DNA of 64,000 bases from Fuscovulum sp. (lineage in GTDB: Bacteria; Pseudomonadota; Alphaproteobacteria; Rhodobacterales; Rhodobacteraceae), in NCBI GenBank assembly GCA_035192965.1, contig CP136571.1, positions 3,614,501-3,678,500 on the forward strand, read 5' to 3'. Under the pieces are notes generated by a model, which worked only from the letters and a program-made list of their open reading frames with translations, made no database searches and had not been told where the DNA came from. How positions within the stretch are numbered: the first letter of the stretch is position 1; each line of letters opens with the position of its first letter. This document shows, one piece after another, positions 36,910 through 46,365 of the stretch. The position numbers and the translations under genes were made by a program.

Positions 36910-37323
36910 TCAGTCGGGGATCACGGCAGTGGCGTCAATCTCCACCAGCCAATCCGGCCGCGCCAGCGCCACCACGACCAGCCCGGTGCAGACGGGATGC
37001 ACACCGCGGATGTACTCGCCCATCGTGCGATATACCGCCTCGCGGTGGCGCACATCGGTCAGATAGACCACCAGCTTGGTCACATGCTCCATCTTGCCCC
37101 CGCATTCCTCGACCAGCTGGCGGATGTTCTGCATCACCTTGTGGGTCTGCTCCACCGGATCATGGCTGCCGATGTTCTGCGCGGTGTCGAGATCCTGCGG
37201 GCATTGCCCGCGCAAAAAGATCATCGTCCCCCGCGCCACCACGGCCTGGGCCAGATCATTGTCCAGCTTCTGTTCGGGGTAGGTGTCCTTGGTGTTGAAC
37301 TTGCGGTGGCGGATATGGGCCAT
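36910..37323 (-). CDS. RidA family protein
   Basis: Rid (YjgF/YER057c/UK114) superfamily protein, 137 residues, which deaminates reactive enamine/imine intermediates or acts on related species. It has the family core MIFLRGQCPQDLDT, the QTHKVMQNIRQLVEECGGKM helix, VTKLVVYLTDVRHREAVY and the C-terminal block ARPDWLVEIDATAVIP. The canonical RidA Arg of the VEI(D/E)-region neighbourhood was not confirmed, so it may be a Rid subfamily other than the archetype. It sits between the Rieske and DUF1028 genes on the same strand. Confidence 0.88.
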   Translation of the reverse strand: MAHIRHRKFNTKDTYPEQKLDNDLAQAVVARGTMIFLRGQCPQDLDTAQNIGSHDPVEQTHKVMQNIRQLVEECGGKMEHVTKLVVYLTDVRHREAVYRTMGEYIRGVHPVCTGLVVVALARPDWLVEIDATAVIPD

Positions 37324-37397
37324 GATGTCTTTCCGATGGGTCAAGAGTGCGAGGGGGGGGCCGGGGGGCCGTTGCGACCCCCCGGCTCTGACAAGGA

Positions 37398-38537
37398 TCA
37401 CGCCTCGGGCATCATCCGGGCGATATACTGGGCAAATTCGAAATTCGGGCGTTCCAGATGGCTCAGCGGCCCCGGCGCAGACATCCGCGACAACAGCCCA
37501 CGATAGACCTTTTCGGTACAGCCCTTGTCTTCCACCTGCACCTCATCCAGCAGCGCCTTCACTGCCGCCAGATTCGCAGACGCATCGGGATCGGCCATCC
37601 ATTCGGCACTCATGCCGCCGCCGAACAGCACCTTCACATGCCCCGGCCCATCCGGCGTCAGCGCCAGGTACCAGAAATACCCCGGCGTCAGCGTGATCAG
37701 CAGCGCGGGGTAGATCGCCAAAAGCCAGGTGATCCGCCGCTCCTCGCCCTGCAACCGCGTGTTCGACGGATGCGCCAGCGCCAGCGGCACGGTGTCGTTC
37801 TTGACGATCCAATGATAGTTGAACGCCTCTGTCCCCTCGGGGCATTCCATCAGCGCCAGATCGCAACTGCCCCCGATGGTGCCGGCGTGGCAGGCGGGCA
37901 GGTGATAGCTTTCCATGAAATTCTCGGCCAGCACCTTCCAGTTCGTGGCCCAGCGAAACTCTTCGCGGAAGGTCTCGGCATAGCTCCCCATATCCAGATG
38001 GCCCACCAGCGCCGCCACGTCGCGCAGCCGGTCGTGAATATCGGGCGCGTCGGGGTTCAGCGTGACCATGATCCAGCCATGCCAATCGGCCACCCGGATC
38101 GCGGGCAGGCGCACCTGATCCTTGCAGAACGTCTCGTTCAGCGTCATCGCCGGCGCGCCGCGCAGGGTGCCATCCAGATTGTAGGTCCAGGCGTGATAGG
38201 GGCAGACGATCGCCCGCACCCGCCCCCGCCCTTCCAGCAGCGTGCTCATCCGGTGGCGGCAGACATTGCTCATCCCGCGCAAGGCGCCATCCCGGTCGCG
38301 CAAGATGATGACGGGCTCACCCGCGATCTCCATCGTCAGATAGTCGCCCGCTTCCTTCAACGCATCCGCGCGCCCCGCGCAAAGCCAGTCCTGCGCGAAG
38401 ATGTGGCGCTGCTCGGCCTCGGCAAACTCGGGCGAGACGTAGACGGATTTCGGCATGGCCTGCGCCCGCTCAAACGGCACCGCCACATTGGCGCGCAGCT
38501 CTTCTATCGCGCGCAGGCTGGGATCGACGGCGGTCAT
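37398..38537 (-). CDS. Rieske non-haem iron oxygenase, alpha subunit
   Basis: The 379-residue oxygenase has the Rieske [2Fe-2S] motif Cys93-x-His95 and Cys112-x2-His115 (NVCRHRM, CPYHAW). The catalytic iron site is in LAENFMESYHLPACH with His212 and His217. Overall it looks like single-component alpha subunits such as choline, carnitine or glycine-betaine monooxygenases rather than arene dioxygenases. The ATG read from 38537 has AAGGA 8 bases upstream. No reductase or ferredoxin gene is in the window, so the electron donor is elsewhere. The substrate is unknown; the neighbours point to a nitrogen compound. Confidence 0.87.
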   Translation of the reverse strand: MTAVDPSLRAIEELRANVAVPFERAQAMPKSVYVSPEFAEAEQRHIFAQDWLCAGRADALKEAGDYLTMEIAGEPVIILRDRDGALRGMSNVCRHRMSTLLEGRGRVRAIVCPYHAWTYNLDGTLRGAPAMTLNETFCKDQVRLPAIRVADWHGWIMVTLNPDAPDIHDRLRDVAALVGHLDMGSYAETFREEFRWATNWKVLAENFMESYHLPACHAGTIGGSCDLALMECPEGTEAFNYHWIVKNDTVPLALAHPSNTRLQGEERRITWLLAIYPALLITLTPGYFWYLALTPDGPGHVKVLFGGGMSAEWMADPDASANLAAVKALLDEVQVEDKGCTEKVYRGLLSRMSAPGPLSHLERPNFEFAQYIARMMPEA

Positions 38538-38653
38538 GGCAGGCATCCTTCGGCGGCAAAGCAACACGCACCGGCCCTGCAGGCCAGCCCGTCTTGCCGA
38601 TCACTGTCGACCAGCGGGCCGCGCAAGGAAAGCAGGATATGCCGCCGCGCAGC

Positions 38654-38668
38654 TTAGGCGCAGCCTAA
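38654..38668. promoter_or_regulatory. LysR-type box TTAGGC-GCA-GCCTAA
   Basis: A perfect inverted repeat with 6-bp arms and a T-N11-A frame within it, 117 bases upstream of the Rieske gene start. It overlaps the stop codon of the next LysR gene. Its position fits an activator site for the Rieske operon; which of the two LysR proteins would bind is not known. Confidence 0.45.
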
Positions 38669-39606
38669 TCAGCAACCTCCCTGCCCTGTGCCAGCACCAT
38701 CGCCGCCAGCCGCGCCGCCACCGGCGTCAGAATCGCCCCCGCCCGTGTCAGCAAACCAAACGGGTCCACCACGATACCCAGATCGACCGGCAAGATTTCA
38801 TAGGGCGACCCCGGCCCGGCGAATCGGTCACAAACCGCCCGCGCCAGCGGCGCGATGGCGTTGGATTGCTGCACCAGCGCCAGCGTCAGCAGAAACGACG
38901 CCGTCGCCATCCGCTGCGGCGGCTGCGGCAGGCCCAGCGCGCGCAACCTCTCCATCACCGCGCGGGTCAACAGCGCCTCCGGCCCCGGCATCACCCAGTC
39001 GAACCCCATCAGGTCCGCCGGCGCGATCCGCTCTGCCCCCGCCAGCCGATGCCCCCGCCGCACCATGAGCGAGACCGGCTCCACCCCGATGGGATCGGAC
39101 AGGTGCAACTGCCCTTCCATCCCCGCGGGCATCCGGCCGATGGCGAAATCCAGCCGTCCAGACAGCAACTGCGTCCCCAACAGGTCTGACGGTGCCACCA
39201 CAACCTCGGTCGTCACCCCCGGCAGGGCCAACCGCGCCGTGCGCAGCGCGGGCAGCACCCGGTCCAGCGCCGGGCCGGTCACCGACCCGATCCGCACATG
39301 GCCCGAACCGCCATTGGCAATCTCGGCCATCTCGCGACCGGCATCGCGCAACTCTGTCACCACCCGCGCCGCCCGCTTTGCCAGCGCCACCCCCATCGGC
39401 GTCAGCGTGATCCCCCGCCCCGTGCGCAGATGCACGGGCTGCCCCGTGATCCGCTCCACCTCGGCCAGCAGGCGCGACGCGGCGGGTTGGGCCACCCCCA
39501 TCAGATCCGCCGCCAGCCCCAACTGCCCCGTCTCTGCTAGCGCCGCCATCAGGCGCAGATGCGCCAGCTTCACCCCGCGCCGCAGCAGATCATCCGCGTC
39601 CGACAT
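38665..39606 (-). CDS. gbpR: LysR-family regulator, GbpR-like
   Basis: The 313-residue LysR regulator has an HTH with [20 protein letters not shown] and then [17 protein letters not shown]. The effector domain starts [20 protein letters not shown]. It is divergent from chvE across 145 bp, exactly the arrangement of gbpR and chvE in Agrobacterium, where GbpR activates chvE in response to sugars. The symbol is assigned from family and synteny; the inducing sugar here is not known. Confidence 0.8.
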   Translation of the reverse strand: MSDADDLLRRGVKLAHLRLMAALAETGQLGLAADLMGVAQPAASRLLAEVERITGQPVHLRTGRGITLTPMGVALAKRAARVVTELRDAGREMAEIANGGSGHVRIGSVTGPALDRVLPALRTARLALPGVTTEVVVAPSDLLGTQLLSGRLDFAIGRMPAGMEGQLHLSDPIGVEPVSLMVRRGHRLAGAERIAPADLMGFDWVMPGPEALLTRAVMERLRALGLPQPPQRMATASFLLTLALVQQSNAIAPLARAVCDRFAGPGSPYEILPVDLGIVVDPFGLLTRAGAILTPVAARLAAMVLAQGREVAD

Positions 39607-39720
39607 AACTTTTCCGCCATATATTAATCACAAATCATTCATTGACGGATATGCAAACCCATTGCAACTGTCCCCCACGGCGCGGATGGGGGTTGGAGCC
39701 CGCCCGCAAAGCCGAAACGT

Positions 39721-39738
39721 GCCGTGGCGATTCACGGC
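39721..39738 (+). promoter_or_regulatory. stem-loop just upstream of the chvE ribosome-binding site
   Basis: GCCGTG-GCGATT-CACGGC, a perfect 6-bp inverted repeat, ends 2 bases before GGGAGGA. It could be an RNA stem that tunes initiation or a DNA operator. Confidence 0.35.
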
Positions 39739-39751
39739 GAGGGAGGACACC

Positions 39752-40819
39752 ATGCAACTTTCCAGAAGGGCGCTTCTCGCGCTCGCCACTGCTGCGTCGC
39801 TGATCGGCGCACCCAGCTTTGCGCAAGACAAAGGCACCGTGGGCATCGCCATGCCGACGCAATCTTCGGCGCGCTGGATTTCGGACGGCAACTCGATGGT
39901 GGAACAGTTCACCGCCGCCGGTTACGCCACCGATCTGCAATATGCCGAAGACGACATCCCGACCCAGCTCGCGCAGGTCGAGAACATGATCACCAAGGGC
40001 GTCAACGTCCTTGTCATCGCGGCCATCGACGGCACCACGCTGTCGAACGCGCTGGACAACGCCGCTGCGGCAGGGATCAAGGTTATCGCCTATGACCGCC
40101 TGATCCGTGACAGCGGCTCGGTCGACTATTACGCCACCTTCGACAACTTCAAGGTCGGCGTCCAGCAGGCCGAAAGCCTGGTCAAGGGCCTGAACGAACG
40201 CTTCCCCGGCGTGAAGCCGTGGAACGTCGAACTGTTCGGCGGCTCGCCCGACGACAACAACGCCTTCTTCTTCTACAACGGCGCGATGTCGATCCTGCAA
40301 CCGCTGATCGACTCGGGCGATATCGTCATCGCTTCGGGCCAAATGGGCATGGATGTGGTCGGCACCCTGCGCTGGGATGGCGCGGTGGCACAGGCCCGGA
40401 TGGACAACCTGCTGTCGGCCAACTACGGCGACAAGCAGCTGCACGGCGCGCTGTCCCCCTATGACGGGCTGTCGATCGGCATCCTGTCCTCGGTCAAGGG
40501 CGTTGGCTATGGCTCGGGCGATCTGCCCATGCCCATCGTCACCGGCCAAGACGCCGAGGTGCCTTCGGTCAAATCCATGATCGCGGGCGAACAGTATTCG
40601 ACCATCTTCAAGGACACCCGCGCGCTTGCCGGCGTGACCGTCAAGATGGTGGATGCGATCCTGTCCGGCGCCGAGCCGGAAATCAACGACACCTCCACCT
40701 ATGACAACGGCGTGAAGGTCGTTCCGTCCTACCTGCTGGAGCCGCTGCCGGTTGATGTCACGAACTATGAGGAAATCCTCGTCGGTTCGGGCTACTACAC
40801 CGCCGACCAGCTGAAGTAA
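39752..40819 (+). CDS. chvE: sugar-binding periplasmic protein ChvE
   Basis: Periplasmic solute-binding protein of the type 1 (ribose/galactose) family, 355 residues. A signal peptide covers residues 1-24 with cleavage near SFA-QD. The mature region has [20 protein letters not shown], the hinge [17 protein letters not shown] and [20 protein letters not shown], which are ChvE hallmarks. ChvE binds galactose, arabinose and related aldoses and feeds the GguAB importer. A GGGAGGA ribosome-binding site precedes the ATG at 39752, and a terminator-like hairpin separates it from gguA. Confidence 0.93.
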   Translation: MQLSRRALLALATAASLIGAPSFAQDKGTVGIAMPTQSSARWISDGNSMVEQFTAAGYATDLQYAEDDIPTQLAQVENMITKGVNVLVIAAIDGTTLSNALDNAAAAGIKVIAYDRLIRDSGSVDYYATFDNFKVGVQQAESLVKGLNERFPGVKPWNVELFGGSPDDNNAFFFYNGAMSILQPLIDSGDIVIASGQMGMDVVGTLRWDGAVAQARMDNLLSANYGDKQLHGALSPYDGLSIGILSSVKGVGYGSGDLPMPIVTGQDAEVPSVKSMIAGEQYSTIFKDTRALAGVTVKMVDAILSGAEPEINDTSTYDNGVKVVPSYLLEPLPVDVTNYEEILVGSGYYTADQLK

Positions 40820-40832
40820 GTTCGGCACTACG

Positions 40833-40869
40833 GGCCCGCCCTGCCCTTGCGGCCGGGCGGGCCTTTCTT
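40833..40869 (+). terminator. intercistronic terminator/attenuator after chvE
   Basis: GGCCCGCCC (40833-40841) and GGGCGGGCC (40855-40863) form a 9-bp stem followed by TTTCTT. It lies 13 bases after the chvE stop and 16 bases before gguA. It probably allows partial read-through and gives the binding protein more message than the ATPase and permease. Confidence 0.7.
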
Positions 40870-40885
40870 CAACCGGGGGAACAGC

Positions 40886-42421
40886 ATGGCAACGCTTCTG
40901 GAAATGCGGGAGATCAGCAAGGTCTTCCCCGGGGTCCGCGCGCTCGATCATGTGAACCTCACCGTCGAACAAGGCGAAATCCACGCCATCTGCGGCGAAA
41001 ACGGCGCGGGCAAATCCACCCTGATGAAGGTGCTGTCCGGCGTCTATCCGCACGGATCCTATGAAGGCGAAATCCTTTACGACGGTGCCACCCTCACCAA
41101 CCGCGGGATCCGCGACAGCGAAGCCAAGGGCATCATCATCATCCATCAGGAACTGGCCCTCGTGCCGCTCCTGTCCATCGCGGAAAACCTCTTTCTCGGA
41201 AATGAGGTTGCCTCGAACGGCATCATCAACTGGCCGCTCGCATTCCAGAAAACGGAAGGCCTGCTCAAAAAGGTGGGCCTGTCCGAACCGCCCACAACAC
41301 AGGTCGGCAAGCTGGGCGTCGGCAAGCAGCAACTGATCGAAATCGCCAAGGCGCTGGCGAAAGACGTGCGCCTCCTCATCCTTGATGAGCCCACCGCCGC
41401 GCTTCAGGAAAACGACAGCCAGAAACTTCTGGACCTGATGCTGGAGCTTAAGGCGCAGGGTGTCACCCAGATCATCATCAGCCACAAGCTAAACGAGATC
41501 GGCCGCGTCGCCGATCGCATCACCATCATCCGCGACGGCAGCACCGTTTCGACCCTGAACAAGGCCGATATCAGCGAAGAGCGGATCATCCGCGATATGG
41601 TCGGCCGCGACATGGCCCACCGCTACCCCGACCGCGACAGCAACCCCGGCGAAGTGCTGATGGAGGTCGAAGGCTGGAATGTCTGGCACCCCGAACAGCA
41701 GGGCCGCCAGATGATCCGTGACGCGGCCTTCAACGTCCGCAAAGGCGAAATCGTGGGCATCGCAGGCCTCATGGGCGCGGGCCGTACGGAACTTGCCATG
41801 TCCATCTTCGGCCATGCCTATGGCCGCAACATTTCCGGCACCGTGAAAATGGGCGGTAAGGCCGTCGATACCTCGTCGGTGACCAAGGCCATCGCCGCCG
41901 GCCTCGCCTATGTGACTGAAGATCGCAAACAGCTTGGCCTCGTGCTGGATGAACCCATCGTCCGCAACATCACGCTGGCCAACCTTGCAGGCGTGGCCAC
42001 ACGTGGCGTGCTGTCGCGCGGGCGCGAACAGCAGGTGGCCGAAGAATACCGCCGCGCCATGTCGATCCGCACGCCATCCGTGTTCCAAAAGGTGGTCAAC
42101 CTGTCGGGCGGCAACCAGCAAAAGGTCGTCCTGTCGAAATGGCTGTTCGCCGATCCGCAGGTCCTGATCCTTGATGAACCCACGCGCGGCATCGACGTGG
42201 GCGCGAAATTCGAAATTTACACCATCATGAAAGACCTCGCCGCCCAAGGGCGCGGGGTCGTGATGATCAGCAGCGAAATGCCCGAACTTCTGGGCATGTG
42301 CGACCGCATCTATGTGATGAACGAAGGGCGCATCGTCGGCGAACTTAGCCGTGACGAGGCAAGCCAGGAACGGATCATGTCCCTGATCATTCGGGGCGAC
42401 GGCAAGGCAAAGGTGGCGTGA
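40886..42421 (+). CDS. gguA: sugar ABC transporter ATPase GguA
   Basis: Fused two-domain ATPase of a CUT2 monosaccharide importer, 511 residues. The N-half has Walker [10 protein letters not shown] (Lys43), a Q-loop HQELALVP and Walker [12 protein letters not shown]. The C-half has the degenerate [11 protein letters not shown]alker A normal for this family, signature LSGGNQQK and Walker [13 protein letters not shown]. The start is the ATG at 40886 behind GGGGA. It is coupled to gguB through a TGATG overlap. Confidence 0.94.
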   Translation: MATLLEMREISKVFPGVRALDHVNLTVEQGEIHAICGENGAGKSTLMKVLSGVYPHGSYEGEILYDGATLTNRGIRDSEAKGIIIIHQELALVPLLSIAENLFLGNEVASNGIINWPLAFQKTEGLLKKVGLSEPPTTQVGKLGVGKQQLIEIAKALAKDVRLLILDEPTAALQENDSQKLLDLMLELKAQGVTQIIISHKLNEIGRVADRITIIRDGSTVSTLNKADISEERIIRDMVGRDMAHRYPDRDSNPGEVLMEVEGWNVWHPEQQGRQMIRDAAFNVRKGEIVGIAGLMGAGRTELAMSIFGHAYGRNISGTVKMGGKAVDTSSVTKAIAAGLAYVTEDRKQLGLVLDEPIVRNITLANLAGVATRGVLSRGREQQVAEEYRRAMSIRTPSVFQKVVNLSGGNQQKVVLSKWLFADPQVLILDEPTRGIDVGAKFEIYTIMKDLAAQGRGVVMISSEMPELLGMCDRIYVMNEGRIVGELSRDEASQERIMSLIIRGDGKAKVA

Positions 42422-43614
42422 TGGCAGATCAGACAGCAGGCGCAGGCAAGGGCATCGGCGCGCATCTGGGCGGGCATTTGCGGGAAAACGGGATGATCCT
42501 GGCGCTGGTCGCCATCGTCCTGTTCTTCACCGTGATGGTGCGCGTGACCCAAGGAGTCGATTTCCTGTCAGCGCAGAACATCACCAACCTGTTTTTGCAA
42601 AACTCCTACGTCATCATCATGGCGCTGGGGATGCTGCTGGTCATCGTGGCAGGCCATATCGACCTGTCGGTTGGGTCTGTCGTGGGCTTCACCGGGGCCG
42701 TGGCCGCCGTGCTGACCGTCAACATGGGCTGGCCCGTGATCGCCGTAGTCCCCACCTGCCTGCTCGTCGGCCTCGCCATCGGGGCGGCGCAGGGCTATTG
42801 GGTTGCCTATTGGCGCATCCCCTCCTTCATCGTCACGCTGGCCGGGATGCTGGTCTTCCGGGGCCTGACGCTCTGGCTTCTCGCCGGGCAGAACGTCGGC
42901 CCCTTCCCGAAATCCTTCCAGTCGCTTTCGACCGGCTTCATCCCCGATGCCTTCGGCGTCGACAAACCCAACATGACCGCGCTCGCACTGGTGGCCCTGG
43001 CCGCCGTGGTGATCCTCTGGCTGGGCCTGCGCGCCCGCGCAAGGGATCAGCAATTCGGCATCACGTCCGAGCCGATGATCGTCTTTGCCATCCGCAACTT
43101 TGTCATCACCGCCGCGCTCCTGTTCGTGGGCTACAAGCTGGCCTCCTTCCGCGGCCTGCCAAACGTGGTGGTGGTCCTGTCGGTCCTGACCGTCCTTTAC
43201 GCCTTCTTCACTGAATCCACGACCACGGGCCGCCGCATCTATGCCCTTGGCGGCAATGAAAAAGCCGCCCGCCTGTCGGGCATCAACACCGACCGGTTGG
43301 TGTTTCTCACCTTCTGCAACATGGGCGTCCTTGCCGCCCTTGCGGGCATGATCGTCGCCGCGCGCCTGAACTCGTCTACCCCCAAGGCGGGCGGCGGGTT
43401 CGAACTGGACGTGATCGCCGCCGTCTTCATCGGCGGGGCCTCGATGACCGGCGGTTCGGGCAAGATCATTGGCGTCGTCGTCGGCGCGCTCATCATGGGC
43501 GTGATGAACAACGGCATGTCCATCATGGGCATCGGGATCGACTATCAGCAGGTGATCAAAGGTCTCGTCCTCCTCGCCGCCGTCATCTTCGACGTCTACA
43601 ACAAGAACAAGTGA
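42421..43614 (+). CDS. gguB: sugar ABC transporter permease GguB
   Basis: CUT2-type membrane permease, 397 residues with about ten helices. It has GMLLVIVAGHIDLSVGSVVGFTGAVAA, the SFIVTLAGMLVFRGL segment and the cytoplasmic EAA-like loop YALGGNEKAARLSGI. This is the XylH/MglC family layout. The ATG at 42421 overlaps the gguA stop by one base. It works with GguA and ChvE to import aldoses. Confidence 0.94.
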   Translation: MADQTAGAGKGIGAHLGGHLRENGMILALVAIVLFFTVMVRVTQGVDFLSAQNITNLFLQNSYVIIMALGMLLVIVAGHIDLSVGSVVGFTGAVAAVLTVNMGWPVIAVVPTCLLVGLAIGAAQGYWVAYWRIPSFIVTLAGMLVFRGLTLWLLAGQNVGPFPKSFQSLSTGFIPDAFGVDKPNMTALALVALAAVVILWLGLRARARDQQFGITSEPMIVFAIRNFVITAALLFVGYKLASFRGLPNVVVVLSVLTVLYAFFTESTTTGRRIYALGGNEKAARLSGINTDRLVFLTFCNMGVLAALAGMIVAARLNSSTPKAGGGFELDVIAAVFIGGASMTGGSGKIIGVVVGALIMGVMNNGMSIMGIGIDYQQVIKGLVLLAAVIFDVYNKNK

Positions 43615-43622
43615 GGCCCCCG

Positions 43623-44615
43623 ATGCTCCTGTCCCAAATCACGCATCCCGACGGCTCCCTCGCCGTTGTGGTCCGCTCGGGGTCCGAAGCTGCCATTCTG
43701 CGCGGCACCGCCAGCACCTATGACCTCGCGCTCGAGGCGGCCACCTCCAAACGCCCCATCGCCGCCATCATCGCCGAACGCGGCATGGGCGCGGCAGTGG
43801 ACCTGCCCTCGCTTCTGGCCGAAGGCCGCGTCACCCTGCCCATCACCCATCCCGACCCGGCGCATATGCTGCTCACCGGCACTGGCCTTACCCATCTGGG
43901 CAGCGCTTCCGCCCGCGACGCGATGCATGCAAAGCTGGAGGGTGCGGAAACCCTCACCGACAGCATGAAGATGTTTCGGATGGGTCTCGAAGGCGGCCGC
44001 CCCGCCCCCGCCACCCCCGGCGTGCAGCCCGAATGGTTCTACAAAGGCAACGGCACCACCGCCATCGCCCCCGGCCAACCCCTGACCATGCCCCCCTTCG
44101 CCGAAGACGGCGGCGAAGAGCCAGAGCTTGCGGGCATCTACATCATCGCCCCCGATGGCACCCCCTGCCGCCTCGGCTGGGCGTTGGCGAATGAATTTTC
44201 CGACCACGTCACCGAACGGGTGAACTACCTCTGGCTCGCCCATTCCAAACTGCGCGAGGCGTCTTTCGGCCCCGAAATCCTTGTGGGCGATCTGCCCGCC
44301 GACGTGCAGGGCATGTCCCGCATCCGCCGCGACGGCGCGGTGATCTGGGAAAAGCCCTTCCTGTCGGGCGAGGCGAACATGTCCCACAGCATGGCCAACC
44401 TCGAACACCACCATTTCAAATATGATATCTTCCGCCGCCCCGGCGATGTGCATGTCCATATGTTCGGCACCGCCACCCTCTCCTTTGCGGATGGCATTTC
44501 CACCCGTCCCGGCGATATCTTTGAAATTGAGTCCGCCCCCTTCGGCCTGCCCCTGAAGAACCCGCTCGCCAAGGCCCCCGCCCAATCCGGCACCATTTCC
44601 GTGACCGCCCTGTGA
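43623..44615 (+). CDS. GguC / AraD1-family protein
   Basis: The 330-residue protein belongs to the AraD1/GguC branch of the fumarylacetoacetate-hydrolase-like fold. Visible are AHMLLTGTGLTHLGSASARD, the PEWFYKGNGTTAIAPGQPL block, ELAGIYIIAPDGTPCRLGWA followed by NEFSDHVTERVNYLWLAHSK, and the C-terminal DGISTRPGDIFEIESAPFGL. It sits 7 bases before the arabonate dehydratase and 8 after gguB. Dehydration or cleavage of a 2-keto-3-deoxy sugar acid would fit the operon, but the reaction is inferred. Confidence 0.8.
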   Translation: MLLSQITHPDGSLAVVVRSGSEAAILRGTASTYDLALEAATSKRPIAAIIAERGMGAAVDLPSLLAEGRVTLPITHPDPAHMLLTGTGLTHLGSASARDAMHAKLEGAETLTDSMKMFRMGLEGGRPAPATPGVQPEWFYKGNGTTAIAPGQPLTMPPFAEDGGEEPELAGIYIIAPDGTPCRLGWALANEFSDHVTERVNYLWLAHSKLREASFGPEILVGDLPADVQGMSRIRRDGAVIWEKPFLSGEANMSHSMANLEHHHFKYDIFRRPGDVHVHMFGTATLSFADGISTRPGDIFEIESAPFGLPLKNPLAKAPAQSGTISVTAL

Positions 44616-44622
44616 GGAAGAC

Positions 44623-46365
44623 ATGACCTTCAAGCCCGCCAAATGGCCCCGCAAACTGCGTTCGCAGGAATGGTTCGGCGGTTCCAGCCGCGACAACATC
44701 TACCACCGCGGCTGGATGAAAAATCAGGGCTTTCCCCATGATCTGTTCGATGGCCGCCCGGTCATCGGCATCCTGAACACCTGGTCCGAACTCAACCCCT
44801 GCAACGCCCACCTCAACGACCTGGCGGAAAAGGTAAAGAACGGCATCTATGAGGCTGGCGGTTTCCCGGTCGAAGTGCCGGTCTTCTCCGTCTCCGAATC
44901 CGCCTTCCGTCCCACCGCGATGATGTTCCGCAACCTCGCCGCCATGTCGGTCGAGGAACAGATGCGCGGCCAGCCGATGGATGGCTGCGTCCTGCTCGTG
45001 GGCTGCGACAAGACCACCCCCTCGCTCCTTATGGCCGCCGCCTCCACCGACCTGCCTTCGATCATTGTCACCGGCGGGCCGATGCTGAACGGCTATTTCC
45101 GCGGCGAACGTGTGGGGTCCGGCACGCACCTGTGGAAATTCTCGGAAGCGGTAAAAGCAGGCGAAATGACCCCGGCCGAGTTTGCCGAGGCCGAGGCGTC
45201 GATGTCCCGCTCTGCCGGTTCCTGCAACACGATGGGCACCGCCTCGACCATGGCCTCCATGGCCGAAGCACTCGGCATGGCGCTTTCGGGCAATGCCGCC
45301 ATCCCGGCGGTGGACTCGCGTCGTCGCGTCATGGCGCAGATGTCGGGCCGCCGCATCGTGCAGATGGTCAAGGATGATCTCAAACCCTCTGACATCCTCA
45401 CGCGCGAGGCGTTTGAAAACGCCATCCGCACCAATGCCGCCATCGGCGGTTCGACCAATGCCGTCATCCACATCCTCGCCATCGCGGGCCGCGTCGGCAT
45501 CGACCTGACACTGGATGACTGGGATCGCCTTGGCCGCGATGTCCCCACCATCGTCAACCTCATGCCGTCGGGCAAATACCTGATGGAGGAATTCTTCTAC
45601 GCAGGCGGCCTGCCCGTCGTTCTGAAACGCCTGGGCGAGGCGGGCCTTCTGAACAAGGACGCGCTCACCGTCTCTGGCGAAACCGCCTGGGAACAGGTCA
45701 AGGATGTGATCAACCACAACGCCGACGTGATCCTTCCCGTCGAAAAGGCGCTGACGCAATCCGGTGGCGTCGTCGTCCTCAAGGGCAACCTTGCCCCCAA
45801 CGGCTCCGTCCTCAAACCCTCTGCCGCGACCCCGTCGCTCATGGTCCATCGCGGCCGCGCCGTGGTGTTTGAAGATATCGACGACTACAAGGCCAAGATC
45901 AACGACCCCGACCTCGACATCGACGAAACCTGCGTCATGGTGCTCAAGAATTGCGGCCCCAAAGGCTATCCGGGCATGGCCGAGGTCGGCAATATGGGCC
46001 TGCCGCCCAAGGTGCTGAAAAAGGGCATCACCGACATGGTCCGCATCTCGGATGCGCGCATGTCCGGCACCGCCTTCGGCACCGTCTGCCTGCACACCAG
46101 CCCCGAAGCGGCCGTGGGCGGCCCCCTCGCCATCGTGCAGAACGGCGATTTCATTCAACTGGACGTCCCCAACCGCCGCCTCCATCTGGAAGTGTCGGAT
46201 GAGGAAATCGCCCGCCGTCAGGCCGCATGGACACCCCGCATCGCCCCGCCCGACAGCGGCTATGCCATGCTGCACCACAGCCATGTGATGGGCGCCGATA
46301 CCGGGGCCGATCTTGATTTCATGCTGGGCTGCCGGGGCGCGCCCGTTGGCAAGGACTCGCATTGA
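44623..46365 (+). CDS. araD: L-arabonate dehydratase (IlvD/EDD family)
   Basis: Iron-sulfur dehydratase, 580 residues, converting an aldonate such as L-arabonate to its 2-keto-3-deoxy acid. The cluster cysteines are Cys60 (SELNPC), Cys128 (LLVGCDKTTPS) and Cys201 (GSCNTMGTAS), spaced as in the characterised Rhizobium enzyme. The alkoxide Ser region is CGPKGYPGMAE. The C-terminal ARMSGTAFGTVCLH matches sugar-acid rather than branched-chain dehydratases. Note that araD is also used for an unrelated E. coli epimerase. The following gene overlaps by one base (TGATG). Confidence 0.88.
   Translation: MTFKPAKWPRKLRSQEWFGGSSRDNIYHRGWMKNQGFPHDLFDGRPVIGILNTWSELNPCNAHLNDLAEKVKNGIYEAGGFPVEVPVFSVSESAFRPTAMMFRNLAAMSVEEQMRGQPMDGCVLLVGCDKTTPSLLMAAASTDLPSIIVTGGPMLNGYFRGERVGSGTHLWKFSEAVKAGEMTPAEFAEAEASMSRSAGSCNTMGTASTMASMAEALGMALSGNAAIPAVDSRRRVMAQMSGRRIVQMVKDDLKPSDILTREAFENAIRTNAAIGGSTNAVIHILAIAGRVGIDLTLDDWDRLGRDVPTIVNLMPSGKYLMEEFFYAGGLPVVLKRLGEAGLLNKDALTVSGETAWEQVKDVINHNADVILPVEKALTQSGGVVVLKGNLAPNGSVLKPSAATPSLMVHRGRAVVFEDIDDYKAKINDPDLDIDETCVMVLKNCGPKGYPGMAEVGNMGLPPKVLKKGITDMVRISDARMSGTAFGTVCLHTSPEAAVGGPLAIVQNGDFIQLDVPNRRLHLEVSDEEIARRQAAWTPRIAPPDSGYAMLHHSHVMGADTGADLDFMLGCRGAPVGKDSH

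Noticed and set aside
38855..39751. A 299-codon N-terminal extension of ChvE
   Set aside because: It is antisense to the GbpR-like gene. The signal peptide at 39752 marks the true start.
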